Shown: piece by piece, positions 9,930 through 21,179 of the stretch
Numbering within the stretch: position 1 is the first letter of the stretch
How the letters are laid out: every line of letters starts with the position of its first letter
NCBI RefSeq assembly: GCF_964019385.1
Contig: NC_088649.1
Coordinates: forward strand, 8,930,936-8,994,935
Reading direction: 5' to 3'
Origin: Sycon ciliatum
Lineage: Eukaryota; Porifera; Calcarea; Leucosolenida; Sycettidae
Length of the DNA stretch: 64,000 bases
The notes under the pieces: generated by a model
Told to the model about the DNA's origin: nothing
Databases searched by the model: none
The model's input: only the letters and a program-made list of their open reading frames with translations
Program-made: the position numbers and the translations under genes

Positions 9930-11880
9930 AGTCAATGGGCGACTGCATTGGTATGCGATTCAACCCATCAAAGTCTAGCTGGCTCACCATGAAACGGGGA
10001 AGAGCCCAGAGCGATCAGCAGTCTGCTCTCCAGACACTCCAGGGTCACGCCATTGCTAAGCTGCAGGCAGAGGAGTCCTACAGGTACCTTGGTGTCCCGG
10101 AATCAGCACATTTTCACGCCACCGAATTGAAGACCACAGCAAAGGCTGAGTTCGGCCGCCGCCTTCAATTGATATGCTCGTCTCAATTGAACGCCAGGAA
10201 CTTGGTCAAAGCCATCAACACCTTTGCCATTCCAGTCATCCTCTACTCTCTGTGCATCGTTGAGTGGACAAAGGCAGAGATAGAGGAACTCGACCGACAG
10301 ACCCGCCAAGCACTGTTTAAAGCACACGCCCGCCACCCCAAGGACTCTGCCGCCAGGGTCCACCTGCCTCGTGACATGGGTGGTCAAGGAATTCTATCAT
10401 TCCGGGATCTCCTGGATAGAACCCGTGTCCGGGTGGCGCGGTACCTACAAGCCCACCCAAACGTGCCATTGTTGGCTGCTGTTAAGCGCCATCACGACAA
10501 TGATGTGGCACCGTCAAAATCAGTTACACGTCAAGCCTCCAGACTTCTGGGTGAACTTGACCTACCCGACTTGGAGACTGCCACAAAAGTCATTGTCAAG
10601 AAGGCCGTTGCTCTCCGGTGCCTGGCCGTTATCCAAGGTAAGCCTCTCCATGGCCAGTTCTGGAGACGAGCTTCTGATGCTGGCTTGGACCTGGGCTTGA
10701 GTTTTCGCTGGCTGAAATCGCCAACGATCAGGCCTGCGACAGAGGGACTCTTGCTGGCTGTACAGGATCAGGCCATTGCGACCAGGCACTATCAGGTCAC
10801 GGTCATTGGACGGGGAGACGTTGTGGACATTTGTCGAGTTTGCGGCACTCGCGGAGAAACAGTTGATCACATTGTGGCCTGTTGCCCAGCCCTAGCCAAA
10901 ACACTGTATATCGAACGGCATGACACGCTCGTCAAGTTGGTGCATTGGGCACTATGCAAGCGGCATGGTCTGGGTCAGCCGGGAAGCAACCCGCTGAAGC
11001 ATCATCTTGTGCCTGTCACGGAAAATCCTGACATGAAGCTCCTGTGGGAGTTCAATATCCCAACGGATACGCAAGTGCGCCACAACCGTCCAGACCTGGT
11101 GTTGCGGTCCAGCACACAGGTGCTGCTGATGGATGTCAGTGTTCCACTGGACCAGAATGTGCCCACAAAAATCGCCGAAAAAATAACAAAGTACGCTCCC
11201 CTTTGCCAAGAGCTGCGGCGCATCTGGCATGTGGATGATGTCCGCGTTGTGCCCCTGGTTGTTGGGGCGCTTGGTGGACTGACTGGTGTGTCCCTCTCAC
11301 ACTTTGTGTTGGCATTGGCAGGCACTCTGCGCATTGAAAGGGCTCAGCAATGTGCTATCCTGGGCACGCTGAACATCATCAAGTCGGTTCTTGGCATTCG
11401 GCATTAGGCTCCTCATGTTACGGGTAGAGCTAGTCTGTATAAACCTCCAATACCGCATTTGCTTTGACATCCATGAATGTGCAGTATGACGGTTCTCACA
11501 GCCTGATTTTTCTCTTGCCATTTGAGTATGTCCGGCATTCATCTCTTCCTCTATTTCTACAGGTCTATTCCTGTACTGGTAGTCCATTTTTGTGATTACT
11601 CTTTTTGTATTCGAATATGTCCTGTCCTCCTCCATCTTTTGTATTCGAATATGTCCTGGCATCCTCCATCGTACTGCTTATTTCTGTCCGTCTCTCAGTT
11701 TCTGCGTCGGCTTTCAATACTTTTGCTTTGGTTTTTACAATCCTTTTTGCTTCGGTCTTCATTGCGTTGGCCATTTATCTATTTTTTTTTTCTCTCATTA
11801 CCCTTGGTCTCTTTTGGCCCGGTGATGGGGTTCTTACCTCATGTCATGACAACGTGAGTGAAATAAAGCCAACTCCATAA
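9930..11880 (+). mobile_element. R4/Dong-like non-LTR retrotransposon, 5'-truncated, between TAA repeats
   Basis: The element starts directly after (AAT)n at about 9930 inside the reverse transcriptase. It contains one long frame and a ~470-bp 3' UTR, and ends AGCCAACTCCA followed by TAATAATA. The same 3' end recurs at 20692-21060, again between TAA tracts. Dong of the R4 clade is known to insert into TAA repeats, which suits both the domain content and the location. Confidence 0.75.
9935..11407 (+). pseudogene. R4/Dong-like polyprotein C-terminus: RT thumb, CCHC knuckle, restriction-like endonuclease
   Basis: The open frame begins upstream at 9740, but its first ~65 codons are microsatellite and SINE. 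From 9935 it reads through the end of the reverse transcriptase (GMRFNPSKSSW; SYRYLGV), a thumb region, a zinc knuckle (CRVCGTRGETVDHIVACC, from about 10832) and a restriction-like endonuclease: RPDLVL (about 11087), LLMDVSVP (about 11125) and K in ITKYAPL (about 11190), the PD-D-K arrangement of site-specific LINEs. The frame is uninterrupted to the stop at 11407, so the copy is fairly young. Most of the reverse transcriptase, including the catalytic YADD box, is absent, so it cannot move by itself. Confidence 0.8.
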
Positions 11881-11928
11881 TAATATTAACTGGTTTGAGG
11901 GAAAGAGAATAATAGTAATAATAATTCT

Positions 11929-12305
11929 CTTTCATCCCGTTCTCCCCTCTTTTTTGGGGGATTCTTTGTACTTCGTCTTTCTTGTTTTTCTTGTTCCTTT
12001 GTTTTTTGTAGGACAGATTTTTGGTGTACTGATTTCGGTTGTTGTTGTGTCTGACTCTATTCCCAATATCTAATTCTGTGGTTGGTTTTCCAACTCATTG
12101 GGTTGTAGTTTCCATCATGAGTTTGATTCCATCGTGAGTTTGATTCCATCGTGAGTTTTGATTCTATTTCCTTTTTTTCGTTCCATTTTTGAGCTCATAT
12201 TTTATTTTCCTGATTTCTTCTCCAGTGTATGTTGTATTTAATTTTAATACATTGTGTTAATTTTTGCCCGTAAAAGAGGCTTGCACCCATAAAAAAAAAT
12301 AATAA
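11929..12305 (+). mobile_element. Retroelement 3' UTR fragment, copy 1
   Basis: Shares about 300 bp with 13796-14096: GTAGGACAGATTTTTGGTGT, TTGATTCCATCGTGAGTT, and CCCGTAAAAGAGGCTTGCAC before a short A-run and (AAT)n. Both copies are truncated at the 5' side, as expected for reverse-transcribed 3' ends. Confidence 0.7.
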
Positions 12306-12419
12306 TAATAATAATAACTTAGAAGTTGCGACTTCGGCGGTAATAGTCATGAAGTTGATTGTTCCAACTATCAACTTCATAATAATGCTTCATAATAAAA
12401 ATTCGACGAGGAGACAATA

Positions 12420-13058
12420 ATTTTAATATGGCAATAAGTAGGACGAGCTGAAGCGACATGTGGACTACTTTATTAACAATGTAAGCGATGGAGACGATGC
12501 AAGAAACAATCTAAAGGGTAAGGAAAATACATGCCGAATTTGTGTGTCCAGAAAGATAGTGTTATTACCCTAAAATTGTTCAAATGATGTTCTTTTGTGT
12601 AGTGTGGCAACGTTGTTGCCACTTGTGCCTACATGTGTTTTGTCACCTTCTTGTTTATTATTGTTATTATTATCATTCGTTCTCACTTTTTTGTTTTTGT
12701 TGCTGATACACACTTGTCACGCTTAGTTCTTACTTGTATACCCTTGTGTTCTGCACGCTTTTGTGAGAAATCGCACCTCGATATTCCAGTGCTGTCATTG
12801 TATCGTGTCACCCTACCTTGATTGCTATAATAATTATTATTTCCTTTGTTCTCATTTTGTTCTTTAGTACAACGGTGATTCCTGAAGAGTGTTGTACGAA
12901 AACTTGTTCAAATCATCTTTTTTCCATTGCCCTTTTTCTTCTTACATGTATTTTCCTTACCCTTTAGATTGTTTCTTGCATCGTCTCCATCGCTTACATT
13001 GTTAATAAAGTAGTCCACATGTCGCTTCAGCTCGTCCTACTTATTGCCATATTAAAAT
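12420..13058 (+). mobile_element. Short PLE copy: inverted cap, last codons, 3' UTR
   Basis: Arms 12420-12533 and 12945-13058 are inverted copies of 114 bp. Between them, 12540-12587 encodes LCVQKDSVITLKLFK and a stop, the last residues of the PLE protein, followed by a 3' UTR with a hammerhead motif. The end reads ACATGTCGCTTCAGCT, then ATTGCCATATTAAA and (AAT)n. Confidence 0.8.
12876..12915 (+). ncRNA. Hammerhead ribozyme motif in PLE 3' UTR
   Basis: Helix I TGATT/AATCA with one C-A mismatch next to the core; core CTGAAGA (12882-12888), which fits CTGANGA; helix II GT-GTTGT-AC, only 2 bp; GAA; helix III AAC-TT-GTT; predicted cleavage after C12909. GTACAAC at 12868-12874 can instead pair with GTTGTAC at 12891-12897, giving a competing hairpin that would block helix II. 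Confidence 0.65.
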
Positions 13059-13085
13059 AATAATAATAATAATAATTAAAAAGCT

Positions 13086-13470
13086 TCCGTGGAGATAAAA
13101 ATGTAATCAACGCAATAAATAGAGTAAGCTGCGCACTCAGTACAAACACCATAAGCAAAACTTGTTTTTATGTAAATAAAGAAGCTTGTTCCTAAACGTT
13201 TTCGTCACCTGTTGTCACCTGATATCGTTGAATGGTGTAATGTTTCTTTCAGGTCTCATTTTATCGCGCTAGTTAGGGTCTAAATTATTGCTTGCATTGT
13301 GCGTATATATATTGAGTTAAGAGCTATTGTTGATTTGCGAGTAATCCTCTGATGAGATGGCGACGAAAACATTTAGGAACAAGCTTCTTTATTTACATGA
13401 AAACAAGTTTTGCTTATGGTGTTTGTACTGAGTGCGCAGCTTACTCTATTTATTGCGTTGAATAATAATA
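13086..13470. mobile_element. Inverted-repeat element with an internal hammerhead motif
   Basis: Arms of about 110 bp (13086-13200 and 13360-13470) share GCAATAAATAGAGTAAGCTG, GCACTCAGTACAAACACCAT and GAAGCTTGTTCCTAAA. The right arm starts near the predicted ribozyme cleavage site (13374). (AAT)n borders the right side; (AAT)n lies just left of the AAAAAGCTTCC leader at 13077. Confidence 0.75.
13345..13378 (+). ncRNA. Hammerhead-like motif, weak helix II
   Basis: TCCT/AGGA helix I, CTGATGA (13349-13355), GATGGCGAC, GAA, AA-CA-TT helix III, predicted cleavage after T13374. Core bases match, but helix II has only the G-C pair clearly formed, so activity is uncertain. Confidence 0.5.
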
Positions 13471-13471
13471 A

Positions 13472-13795
13472 TTTTAAACTCGGATGTTGAGCCATAAATA
13501 AATGTAGAAGAGAAAAGGACATATGGATACGAGTTAAGAGGGTTATAGTATCATGTTACAGTGATGGAGAGTTACTCTTAACTCGTATCCATATGTCCTT
13601 TTCTCTTCTACAATAATAATAGTAATAATAATAATATGGAAGAGAAAAGGACATATAGATACGAGTTAAGAGTAACTCTCCATCACTGTAACATGATACT
13701 ATATACAGTCAGAAAGTGCAATAACTAGGCACAAAACTGACAGAGTACTGAAACATTCGACGTCCTGACATCCGAGTTTCAAATAATAATAATCA
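13472..13795. repeat. Nested palindromic repeat with TTTGAAACTCGGATG-type ends
   Basis: The left end AAACTCGGATGTTGAGCC is inverted at the right end (CATCCGAGTTTCAAA). Inside, GGACATATGGATACGAGTTA and its inverse occur several times around short (AAT)n pieces. It belongs to the same family as 18760-19508, 38400-38512 and 38862-39020. Confidence 0.75.
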
Positions 13796-14096
13796 TTTGT
13801 TTTTTTGTAGGACAGATTTTTGGTGTACTGATTTCGGTCGTTGTTGTGTCTGACTCTATTCCCAATATCTAATTCTGTGGTTGGTTTTCCAACTCATTGG
13901 GTTTTGTAGTTTCCATCATGAGTTTGATTCCATCGTGAGTTGATTCCATCGTGAGTTTTGATTCTATTTGCTATTTTTCGTTCCATTTTTGAGCTCATAA
14001 TTTATCTTCCTGATTTCTTCTCCAGTGTATGTTGTATTGCATTTTAATACATTGTGTTAATTTTTGCCCGTAAAAGAGGCTTGCACTTCAAAAAAA
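13796..14096 (+). mobile_element. Retroelement 3' UTR fragment, copy 2
   Basis: Second copy of the sequence at 11929-12305, starting at a different 5' point and again ending in a short A-run and (AAT)n. Confidence 0.7.
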
Positions 14097-14123
14097 TAAT
14101 AATAATAATAATAATAATAATAA

Positions 14124-14150
14124 TCGATTTTCTTGTCACAATCATCAGTG
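14124..14150 (-). ncRNA. Partial hammerhead motif at the PLE edge
   Basis: Minus strand: CCA, CTGATGA, helix II TTG-TGA-CAA, GAA, AATCGATT, then (ATT)n. Core, helix II and helix III fit a hammerhead; the 3' strand of helix I is replaced by the microsatellite, so the element edge falls at the expected cleavage site. Confidence 0.55.
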
Positions 14151-14327
14151 GAAAGCCGTGACTGAAGAATAACCATGCCAAATCAATAATTTATATACAT
14201 TCAATAATGTGTTACGAGAACAAAACAAAGTGCTAAAAATATAATGAGGGAAGGTGAGACAATAGAAGTAAAGTGAGAGCTAAGTGCAACAGGGGTGAGG
14301 AACTAATTGCAACGCTAGAACTATGTA

Positions 14328-15440
14328 GTGAGACAAACAATAAAACGAGTATTCCTCAAAGACGACATTGCGCGCTCTACTGACACATTGTGTTCTGTTA
14401 GGTCTCAATTTAAACGTCTGTATAGTTCGGCTCGTTCGTTCCTCTCCTATCACGACTACCTCAGATTCAGTACACTACTGGCGGAGAATGACAGCAAACA
14501 GCAAGTCAAACTCCTCGCTAAGTACGAGAAAAACATCAAATGGCTGCGTGCAAAGCGGTATGGCTCCTTTAAGCCCAACATGGACACGATTATTAACCTT
14601 GCCAACATTGAACTATCTCCGGTGCAAAAGGAATTGCTGTGCCGGGGTACGGAGTTTGGTATTCCTCCTTCTAACAACAGAAAGGAAATGGTCCTTACAC
14701 AATTCGAAATGTTCCACACAAAACTCATGAAGAATTTTACACCAGTGTCTGAAAATCAGCGTGCTATCTGTACGGCTAATCTTCGAGCCATCGCCGAAGA
14801 ACACGCGGAAAAACCTCCAGACCGAAGCACATTTTCATTATCCAGAGAACACCTTAAAGCTCGACGTGTTCTAATGAACAACAACGATATTAGAATCACA
14901 AGACCAGACAAGGGTCGAGCTACAGTTATTATTAGTACACAAGAGTACAATACAAAAATGGCGGTCATCCTTGAGGACACGAGTAAGTTTGTCCAACTCG
15001 GTCCGGTATCTACTCATGACAACACAGTTCGGGTAGAGAAAAAGTTGAATAGTTTTCTCAAGAGACTTAAAGAAAGTAAACAGATATCGGAGGAAGAGTT
15101 CTTCAAAATGCGGCCCATTGGTTCCGTCCGACCACGTCTCTATGGGCTCCCAAAAATACATAAAGCGAACTGTCCGTTGCGCCCCATATTATCCATGGTC
15201 GCATCACCGCAATATAATATCCCTAAATGGCTGTGTGGTTGGCTTGACATCGTGCAAAAGTTCTATTGCAAACATACAGTTAAAGACACCTTCGAATTCA
15301 TTGACGTCCTTCGCTCCCACCCAGTTCCGGCCTCCGCGCATATGTGCTCGTTTGATGTTGTGAGTCTATTCACGAACGTTCCGTTAGAAGAGACTATCAA
15401 TATTAAATTAATTTTGCCTAGATGTGTTGTACCGAAATGA
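14328..15440 (+). pseudogene. PLE protein, N-terminal region and reverse transcriptase motifs 1-3
   Basis: The frame (370 residues) starts inside the left inverted arm. It contains the PLE N-terminal helical region, RPDKGRATVII (about residue 193), YGLPKIHKANCPLRPILS (about 271) and SFDVVSLFTNVPLEETINI (about 342), which are reverse-transcriptase motifs 1-3 including the first catalytic Asp. After TINI the frame goes off and stops at 15440; the expected sequence resumes in the +1 frame as DVLYRNDEVDTPW. One frameshift separates the two halves. It could be a recent inactivating mutation or a base error. A programmed shift is possible but nothing else supports it. Confidence 0.85.
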
Positions 15441-17322
15441 TGAAGTTGATACGCCGTGGATATCGGAGACGGCATTCCGGGAACTGATGTTGCTCGTGAC
15501 GACTGGTGTGGAGTTTTCCTTCAGTGACATTATGTATAGGCAGGTTGATGGGGTAGCCATGGGCTCCCCATTAGGTCCAGTATTAGCGAATGTGTTCGTT
15601 GGTTACTGCGAGTCACTGATTGCAGAACAGTTGTGGCCAGCATTGTACGTTCGTTTTGTTGATGATTCCTTCACCTGGTTCGATTCTCTTGAAGATAGCC
15701 AAATCTTTCTTGGTATTCTAAATGACCTACATCCTTCCATACGCTTTACTTGTGAGCACGAACAAGCGAACAAACTTCCCTTTCTAGACGTCCTTGTGGA
15801 AAAGTCTAGTCAGGGTACAGTAACATCTGTGTACAGAAAGCCTACATTCACCGGCCAGTACATAATGTTTGACTCGTATTGTTCGTACCAATACAAGGTG
15901 AATTTAGTGCGTAACTTGGTGGATCGAGCAAACCGTATTTGCTCCTCTTCCAAACTGGCTGAGGAACTGGAATTCCTAAAGTCAGTTTTTCTAAAGAACG
16001 GGTATCCCGACGATCTCTTGAAGGAGCTCATGAGCGAAAGGCTGCATAGAAAGGAAATACGTTTTGGCCCGGACAAATGCCCCACGTATCTTTCTCTCCC
16101 TTGGAAAGGTAACCTCTCATTATCCATGAGTCGCGTGGTCCGCAAAATTGTACAACAAACGTACTACGCGGTACATTTTGTACCGGTTTTCACAACTGTA
16201 CGTGCGTTCACGGTGAGGAAGGATGTCCTACCAACCCAACTCGCATCTAAATTGGTATACCAATTTGAGTGCCGACAATGCGGTAGTCGGTACGTTGGTA
16301 GGACTCTTCAACATCTGAACGCACGTATCAAGCAGCACGTCCCACTGCACATGCTGACTGGCTCGGCACGGGCACTGCGACCCAAACGCGGCAGGCCACC
16401 TAAGAACCCTCGATCAGAGCCATCGTTAGCACAATTGCCGTCGACGGCAATAGTGCCTCCATTACCCGTATCGAGAGCCGTGGAGATGAACAATGTGCAC
16501 ATTGTCACTAACGTTATAACACAATGCACCATAACAACACAAGAAAGTACACCACAACAACATCCAGCTCAAGACCAAAGTGGACGCTGCAGCGAGGTGA
16601 TCATGGTGATGCCCCCATCGCCATCGTTGCCGTTGCCTCCCCCAGAACCGCCACCTGCATCTGCCATCGGCAGTGCTGGGGCTGAGTCTGTGGTGTCGCT
16701 GGAACGGGCAAATATGGATGAGGTAAGCACTGAACATGAACAAGAAGAAAGAAGGCAGAAGGAAACGGAATTCAACAGAGAAAACAACACAATCAACATT
16801 CAAAGACCTAGACGATCAACGGCTAATTATTCAATGAATTATTACAGTACTGGATGTCAAGCACCGGCGAAGACACTGGGAACAGAAGATTTAGCAACAA
16901 CAGGAACAACAAAATTGACAACAACAACAATGGTAACAAATTACCATCAAGATCAAAGGAGGAGTCAACGAACAGTGGTTCAGCAACGTGAAGCGAGCCT
17001 GGGACCGATCGGTGGTGATGAGGAGAATGACACGGAGGACGACACTGAGGACGAGTTGGAAGATGAGACGGGGGACGAGGTTGCGGTTGGTGGAGACGAG
17101 GAATCGGATGGTGATTGTGATCGTAAGAAGTCTGCCGTTTTTCTTCATCTGTTGTCTCACCCTAAGTGTCTGCAGGTGTATGATGATTTTAGTTTTTCTG
17201 TTCTTTGTCGTGCACGGTACGCTAGTCAGTTGAAAGTACTTGAGGCTGTTTGTATTCGTTTGCATAAGCCTGATCTTTGTAAGCAGAAGAAACATGTAGT
17301 TGCGTTAAGATTGTTTTCGTAG
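15424..17322 (+). pseudogene. PLE protein, reverse transcriptase motifs 4-7 and GIY-YIG nuclease with large insertion
   Basis: The frame has 632 residues. Residues 42-63 (VDGVAMGSPLGPVLANVF) and VRFVDDSF (VDD at 79-81) are the reverse-transcriptase palm; LPFLDV and YRKPTFTGQY follow. The GIY-YIG first half is at about 275-305 (ECRQCGSRYVGRT, then an R-x3-H). It is interrupted by about 255 residues holding an AT-hook-like RPKRGRPPKNPR (about 319-330), a proline-rich stretch, RPRRSTANYSMNYY and a long Asp/Glu tract. The second half resumes at about 567 with KKSAVFLHLL, LKVLEAVCIRLHKPDL and the stop. In usual PLEs the two halves lie close together. The product would prime and reverse-transcribe element RNA and nick DNA. 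Function needs the upstream half, now out of frame. Confidence 0.85.
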
Positions 17323-17557
17323 GTGCACAGCATGATTGTTTGTCTCACTACATAGTTCTAGCGTTGCAATTAGTGGCTCACCCCTGTTGCACTTAGCTCT
17401 CACTTTACTTCTATTGTCTCATCTTCCCTCATTCTATTTTTAGCACTTTGTTTTGTTCTCGTAACACATTATTGAATGTTTATAAATTATTGATTTGGCA
17501 TGGTTATTCTTCAGTCACGGCTTTCCACTAATAATAATAATAATTATAATTATAATA

Positions 17558-18260
17558 CATAACAGCAGTACATTACACCTAGAACATTAAGGGCCAAGCT
17601 TGGCCGCACTAAACACGACACGTTACTTGAACAATTTCAACCCAATTATACTATCTTTCTGTACACACAAATTAGGCTTGTACAGACGCTGATAGATAGC
17701 TTCCAACACTTTTAACTGTAGTCCATAACCATGACGACCACGGCACAATACTGATTGTTGCGGTGCGTATTCCGACTCTTCGTTCACTGTATTGTGCCGT
17801 GGTCGTCATGGTTATGGACTACAGTTAAAAGTGTTGGAAGCTATCTATCAGCGTCTGTACAAGCCTAATTTGTGTGTACAGAAAGATAGTATAATTGGGT
17901 TGAAATTGTTCAAGTAACGTGTCGTGTTTAGTGCGGCCAAGCTTGGCCGTTAATGTTCTAGGTGTAATGTACTGCTGTTATGGTTTATCACGTTGTCTTT
18001 CCTTCCTTTCTCCTTTGTTCAGTTCTCGCTTTGATTGTTAAAATAATAATAATAATAATAAAACTAGTTCGAAGTACAAAATTTTTTGTTCATCACATTT
18101 TTTTCCATATCACATTTTTTCTTTCTTCCACGTTCTTCACTGCCTTCGTATCCACTCGTTTTTTGAAAACAATAAAAGCCTTTGTGAAATGTCGGTTCAG
18201 CTCGTTCTGTTGATCGCAATTCTAAAACTATTGTCGCCTCGACGCCTATTTACATATTTC
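17558..18260 (+). mobile_element. PLE remnant reduced to a palindrome, plus terminal tail
   Basis: Arms 17558-17751 and 17789-17982 (194 bp) are inverted with about one mismatch around a 37-bp loop. The right arm encodes the last ~45 residues (GLQLKVLEAIYQRLYKP, then the stop). After a short (AAT)n the sequence continues to the PLE terminal box AAATGTCGGTTCAGCTCGTT (18187-18206) and again (AAT)n. Confidence 0.75.
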
Positions 18261-18261
18261 A

Positions 18262-18318
<57 letters not shown>
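18262..18318. repeat. (TAA)n microsatellite
   Basis: AAT repeats immediately left of the 282-bp palindrome region. Confidence 0.95.
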
Positions 18319-18343
18319 TTGGAAAGGATTGGGAGAACTTCAA

Positions 18344-18733
<390 letters not shown>

Positions 18734-18759
18734 TTGAAACTCGGGTATTGAGCCAATAA

Positions 18760-19777
<1,018 letters not shown>

Positions 19778-20645
19778 CCCGTTTGTCTCTTTCCCTCAAA
19801 CCAGTTCATATTTTATGACTTGGGGCTCCCCGCGTGCTAGTTTGTACGTGAAGTGTGTGGGTTACAGTGAGGGCTGCGTCCCACCCGCCTGTGTGGATTC
19901 ACAGGAAGTGTGAGTTACGAAGTCTGAAGAAAATGTTGAACGGCCTCTGCTGGGATGACGACTACACCATAGCTCAGTGGTTAGAGCATCGCTGGCTACA
20001 AGCGAGGGTCCCTGGTTCGAGTCCTGGTGGTGACAGTCAATTTTTTCTTCAGACTTTTCCCGTTTGTCTCTTTCCCTCAAACCAGTTCATATTTTATGAC
20101 TTGGGGCTCCCCGCGTGCTAGTTTGTACGTGAAGTGTGTGGGTTACAGTGAGGGCTGCGTCCCACCCGCCTGTGTGGATTCACAGGAAGTGTGAGTTACG
20201 AAGTCTGAAGAAAATGTTGAACGGCCTCTGCTGGGATGACGACTACACCATAGCTCAGTGGTTAGAGCATCGCTGGCTACAAGCGAGGGTCCCTGGTTCG
20301 AGTCCTGGTGGTGACAGTCAATTTTTTCTTCAGACTTTTCCCGTTTGTCTCTTTCCCTCAAACCAGTTCATATTTTATGACTTGGGGCTCCCCGCGTGCT
20401 AGTTTGTACGTGAAGTGTGTGGGTTACAGTGAGGGCTGCGTCCCACCCGCCTGTGTGGATTCACAGGAAGTGTGAGTTACGAAGTCTGAAGAAAATGTTG
20501 AACGGCCTCTGCTGGGATGACGACTACACCATAGCTCAGTGGTTAGAGCATCGCTGGCTACAAGCGAGGGTCCCTGGTTCGAGTCCTGGTGGTGACAGTC
20601 AATTTTTTCTTCAGACTTTTCCCGTTTGTCTCTTTCCCTCAAACC

Positions 20646-20649
<4 letters not shown>
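19778..20649 (+). mobile_element. Tandem array of three 281-bp tRNA-SINE units, plus orientation
   Basis: Three nearly identical units with a 281-bp period. Each carries a tRNA-like segment (for example about 19966-20032) with A box TAGCTCAGTGG, B box GGTTCGAGTCC and a TCGCT/AGCGA anticodon stem. Base 33 of the loop is G rather than U, so it is not a functional tRNA. AAGTCTGAAGAAAA before it and TTTTCTTCAGACTT after it form an outer 14-bp stem. RNA polymerase III transcription is expected from the boxes. Confidence 0.9.

Positions 20650-21179
<530 letters not shown>

Larger units (their letters stand above)
14124..17529 (+). mobile_element. Near-complete Penelope-like element (EN+) with inverted terminal repeats
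   Basis: The inverted arms are 14147-14341 and 17335-17529 (195 bp). The left arm extends further to include a hammerhead core on the minus strand, and (AAT)n follows directly. The body holds a complete PLE protein in two overlapping frames, separated by one frameshift near 15415. Length (3.4 kb) and domain order (N-terminal region, reverse transcriptase, C-terminal GIY-YIG) fit canonical PLEs. The right side is bordered by (TAA)n. Confidence 0.9.

Noticed and set aside
15400-15440. Programmed ribosomal frameshift in the PLE
   Set aside because: No clear slippery site or downstream structure; a single decay mutation is simpler.
19966-20032. Functional tRNA genes in the 281-bp repeats
   Set aside because: The anticodon loop lacks U33 and the acceptor stem does not pair well; repeated dispersed units with tails are SINEs.
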